Below, one piece after another: positions 61,570 to 64,000 of a stretch of DNA of 64,000 nt. Location: contig OY282558.1 of the NCBI GenBank assembly GCA_958295665.1, forward strand, positions 313,134,092 through 313,198,091, written 5' to 3'. A model generated the notes under the pieces. It saw nothing but the letters and a program-made list of their open reading frames with translations. It was not told the origin of the DNA and did no database searches. The stretch comes from Tipula vernalis (Eukaryota; Arthropoda; Insecta; Diptera; Tipulidae). Both the position numbers and the translations under genes were made by a program. Every line of letters starts with the position of its first letter. The first letter of the stretch is position 1.

Positions 61570-62943
61570 ATGGACAAAAAAAAAATAAAAGAATTAAGTC
61601 TTAAGGAAAAAGTTGACGTGATAGATTACTTAAAAAATAGCAGTTTACGTAACACTGCCAACAAATTTGGCGTATCAAAATCAACAGTGGGCAACATAAA
61701 ATCACGAAAAGCGGAATATTTACAACGGTTCCAAGAGGAAAATGCAGATATGCAACGAAAACGACCAAAATCTAATTTTGATGATATAAACACTACTACC
61801 TATGAATGGTTCAAACAGATGAGGGCAGCTAATGCTCGAATATCCGGACCAATGATACAGGAATGTGCAAAAGGTATTGCCGTTAAACTAGGCATACAAG
61901 ATTTTAAAGGGTCAAATGGATGGTTGGAGAAATTTCGGGCGCGTTACGGAATTCAATACAAAGCCCTATGTGGAGAAGCGAATGAGGTATCGGAAATTGA
62001 TGTCAGCCAATTTCATAGCAAATTCTCGGCTTTTGCTGATGGTTACGAAGAAAAGGACTGGTTCAATGCCGACGAGCTAGGTCTCTTCTTCAAGTTAATG
62101 CCCGATAAAAGTTTAGTGCTAAAAGATGAAAAGTGTAACAGTGGCAAACTCTCGAAAGAGAGACTAACAGTGTTGTTATGTGCTAGTGCATTAGGTGAAA
62201 AACTTAAGCCGTTAGTAATCGGAAAGTCGAAAAAGCCGAGAGCGTTCAGAAATTTAAAAAAGGAGGATCTTCCGGTTACATGGCGATATAATAAATCTGC
62301 ATGGATGACTTCTCAAATTTTTGAAGAATGGGTTCGCGAAGTCGACGTTTTAATGAAAAAAAGTAATCGGAATATTTTGTTTACTGTAGACAACTGCCCA
62401 GCACATACAGTTGTGAAGGGTTTAACCAATGTGAACCTAAAATTTTTCCCACCGAAAATGACATCACGAATTCAACCCCTAGATCAAGGGATCATTAAAA
62501 ATTTTAAAAGCCTATATAGAAGCAATATTCTAAAAAAGGTTGTGGCCACATTAGAGTATGTTGGAAATGGTGAGATGACTGCGACAGATATATGCACAAG
62601 TGTAAATGTTCTCGATTCCATAATATGGATACACGATTCATGGAAATCGGTAACGCCGGATTGTATCAAGAATTGTTTTAAGAAAGCGGGCTTTTCAACG
62701 ACGTCTACTACAACTGAAAATGTTGATTTGTTGGATATAGAAGAAGTTGTAATACCAGAGAATGTATTGGGAATATCTCCAGAAATATTTGTAGACTACG
62801 TTTCGATAGACGACAATGTTGCTGTTTGTTGTGAACCAAATCAGGATGCTATATTAAATTCAATTATGGATAATGAAAAAGTAAGTGATATAGAAGAAGT
62901 TGAATCCGACATTGAAGAAGAGGAACCAGTTTCAATAGAATAA
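61570..62943 (+). CDS. Tigger/pogo-family DDE transposase, intact (457 residues)
   Basis: Cuts and reinserts the surrounding element. Residues 8-50 form a CENP-B-type helix-turn-helix (LSLKEKVDVIDYLKN ... KFGVSKSTVGNIKSRK). Residues 78-128 are a Tc5/CENP-B second DNA-binding domain (WFKQMRAANARISGPMIQEC ... GWLEKFRARYGI). The DDE domain has Asp168 (FNADELGLF), Asp274 (FTVDNCPAH) and Asp305 (IQPLDQGIIKNFK); the spacing between the last two is DD30D, within the pogo range. The tail, residues 420-457, is strongly acidic. The start is the first ATG in frame, preceded by a stop-rich stretch. No frameshift or stop: the only undamaged transposon gene in the window. Domestication is possible but the surrounding TIRs argue for a real transposon. 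Confidence 0.95.
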   Translation: MDKKKIKELSLKEKVDVIDYLKNSSLRNTANKFGVSKSTVGNIKSRKAEYLQRFQEENADMQRKRPKSNFDDINTTTYEWFKQMRAANARISGPMIQECAKGIAVKLGIQDFKGSNGWLEKFRARYGIQYKALCGEANEVSEIDVSQFHSKFSAFADGYEEKDWFNADELGLFFKLMPDKSLVLKDEKCNSGKLSKERLTVLLCASALGEKLKPLVIGKSKKPRAFRNLKKEDLPVTWRYNKSAWMTSQIFEEWVREVDVLMKKSNRNILFTVDNCPAHTVVKGLTNVNLKFFPPKMTSRIQPLDQGIIKNFKSLYRSNILKKVVATLEYVGNGEMTATDICTSVNVLDSIIWIHDSWKSVTPDCIKNCFKKAGFSTTSTTTENVDLLDIEEVVIPENVLGISPEIFVDYVSIDDNVAVCCEPNQDAILNSIMDNEKVSDIEEVESDIEEEEPVSIE

Positions 62944-63371
62944 GCCTTAAGAAGTCTTGAAATTTTAAAAAAAATTTCGTTAAATACTGTTCCGTCAATG
63001 TTTAACGAAATAACAATACTAGAACAAAAAATGAATACCTATATTTTATCGAAACCAAAAAAACAAGCTTTAATTTTAGACTTTTTTAAAAAAGGTTAAA
63101 GGCGAGGAATGTATGCAATATTTTTTTTATTTTTTATGTACGACATTTTTTTGAAGTAATGAATTTTTAGAAATACATATTACATAGTGAATTTATGTAA
63201 ACAACCATAACTTTGATAGTAATCTGCTAAATATATTTGTTTGGAAAATTATATTGTAGCTACAATGTTTTATTTAATAATTTTGTGGATAATTCTATAT
63301 GTTGGACACCTCCGTACCTTGGACATTTTTTTTAGTCCCTTGAGTGTCCAACATACGGAGGTTTTACTGTA

Positions 63372-64000
63372 ATTTGATTAAAATCATTAAGAGGCTTTTC
63401 TAAATGTTTTTTTGTGATTCTCATTAAAATTTTATTGAATCTAATTGTTTCTTTAATAATACGCATTAAATTGAATTTACTGATTTTTCTACAATTGTGA
63501 TTTTAACTAAAGTATGTTTTATGAAATTCATAATCGAAATTTTAGCGTATTTTATTGTAATTCATAAAAAATTTATTTGAAATAAATCAAAAATTAATCA
63601 ACATTTGTATTGTGATAATCAATAAGGTTTTAAATAAAAAAAATTATTATATTCACGAAATGTTTATTGATTTTAATGAAAATAATTATTCTCTGAACTT
63701 AATATCGTTAAATGAAATGTTGTGCAATTCATTAAAGATATTTTATAAAATTTTGATGAAAATCACAATATTAATTATACTTTAAAATAATCTATAGAAT
63801 AAAGATAGATTAAAAATTTAAATAATTTAGTCGGCTATAGTTTTAAATTATTTAAATTAAACTCAATCCTCATCCTTCTGATCATTCGTTAGGATGCTAA
63901 ATGTATATAAAACATTATTTTCATATTTAAATTCATAACAAATTTGGTACATAAACCATGGCTTTTACTTCAACCCAATAAATCAATAAATTGAGAAAGT
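63372..64000. other. AT-rich intergenic DNA
   Basis: No gene, RNA or repeat could be supported to the end of the window. Confidence 0.5.

Larger units (their letters stand above)
60446..63369 (+). mobile_element. Tigger/pogo DNA transposon, apparently complete
   Basis: The left end reads CGTAAAACCTCCAATGTTGG from 60446. The right end on the other strand reads CAGTAAAACCTCCGTATGTT from 63369. Both continue into GGACAC, giving TIRs of about 25 bp with one missing base and two to three differences. TA flanks both ends (60444-60445, 63370-63371), the Tc1/mariner-type duplication. Both ends also share AGTCCCTTGA and repeated CTCTGTATATTGGAC-like motifs inside the TIR. One intact transposase gene lies inside. 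Total 2924 bp. Confidence 0.92.

Noticed and set aside
1..64000. CRISPR arrays, operons, bacterial promoters, rRNA or functional tRNA genes
   Set aside because: None seen; the only tRNA-like sequence is the SINE head, and introns and retrotransposons show the DNA is eukaryotic.

Overview
This is eukaryotic, very AT-rich DNA, most likely from a fly. The reasons are 60-67 bp GT-AG introns, a mind-bomb exon set, and a transposon mix typical of Diptera (BEL/Pao, CsRn1-type Ty3, Jockey-type and RNase H-bearing LINEs, Tc1, Tigger, a tRNA-derived SINE). The species cannot be named from the sequence. No intact host gene was found. The only clearly host-derived locus is a broken copy of a mind-bomb (mib2-like) ubiquitin ligase at 30.66-32.03 kb, which keeps its introns but carries stops and frameshifts. 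The only long intact reading frame is a 457-residue Tigger/pogo transposase at 61570-62943.

Layout. 0-9.8 kb: AT-rich intergenic DNA with two SINE copies (776-1151 minus, 6965-7160 plus), a small MITE and a LINE RNase H relic. 9.8-11.1 kb: a complete but dead 1302-bp Tc1 element with TA duplication. 11.8-12.0 kb: a MITE. 12.1-17.65 kb: a graveyard of LINE fragments, nearly all on the minus strand. 21.4-23.4 kb: satellites and an old BEL/Pao relic with a piece of its LTR. 24.0-25.3 kb: a degenerate, probably transposon-borne protein with a Cys-rich N-terminus. 28.3-30.66 kb: a long cryptically repetitive tract.

32.9-34.85 kb holds a foldback-like structure: two inverted arrays of roughly 160-bp tandem units around a Ty3/Gypsy reverse transcriptase scrap. 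37.66-51.07 kb is a nest. A Jockey-like LINE was split by a 4.6-kb element with TIRs of about 400 bp and a TTAG target duplication (37955-42567), and its downstream end abuts a BEL/Pao retrotransposon (45426-51060, 240-bp LTRs differing at one site, ATATA duplication). Removing the 4.6-kb element and one TTAG restores the LINE reading frame. 51.9-52.9 kb: a THAP-domain ORF, then a SINE split by a 136-bp near-perfect hairpin. 53.2-55.95 kb: a Ty3/Gypsy element of CsRn1 type on the minus strand, missing RNase H and the integrase core. 58.36-59.8 kb: a multi-exon gene-like locus of unknown function. 60446-63369: a full Tigger element.

The genes do not form a pathway; the window is an insertion history. 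The best candidates for something undescribed are the long-TIR element with a divergent transposase-like protein, the foldback-like array pair, and the BEL copy whose LTRs look young while its coding region is badly broken.
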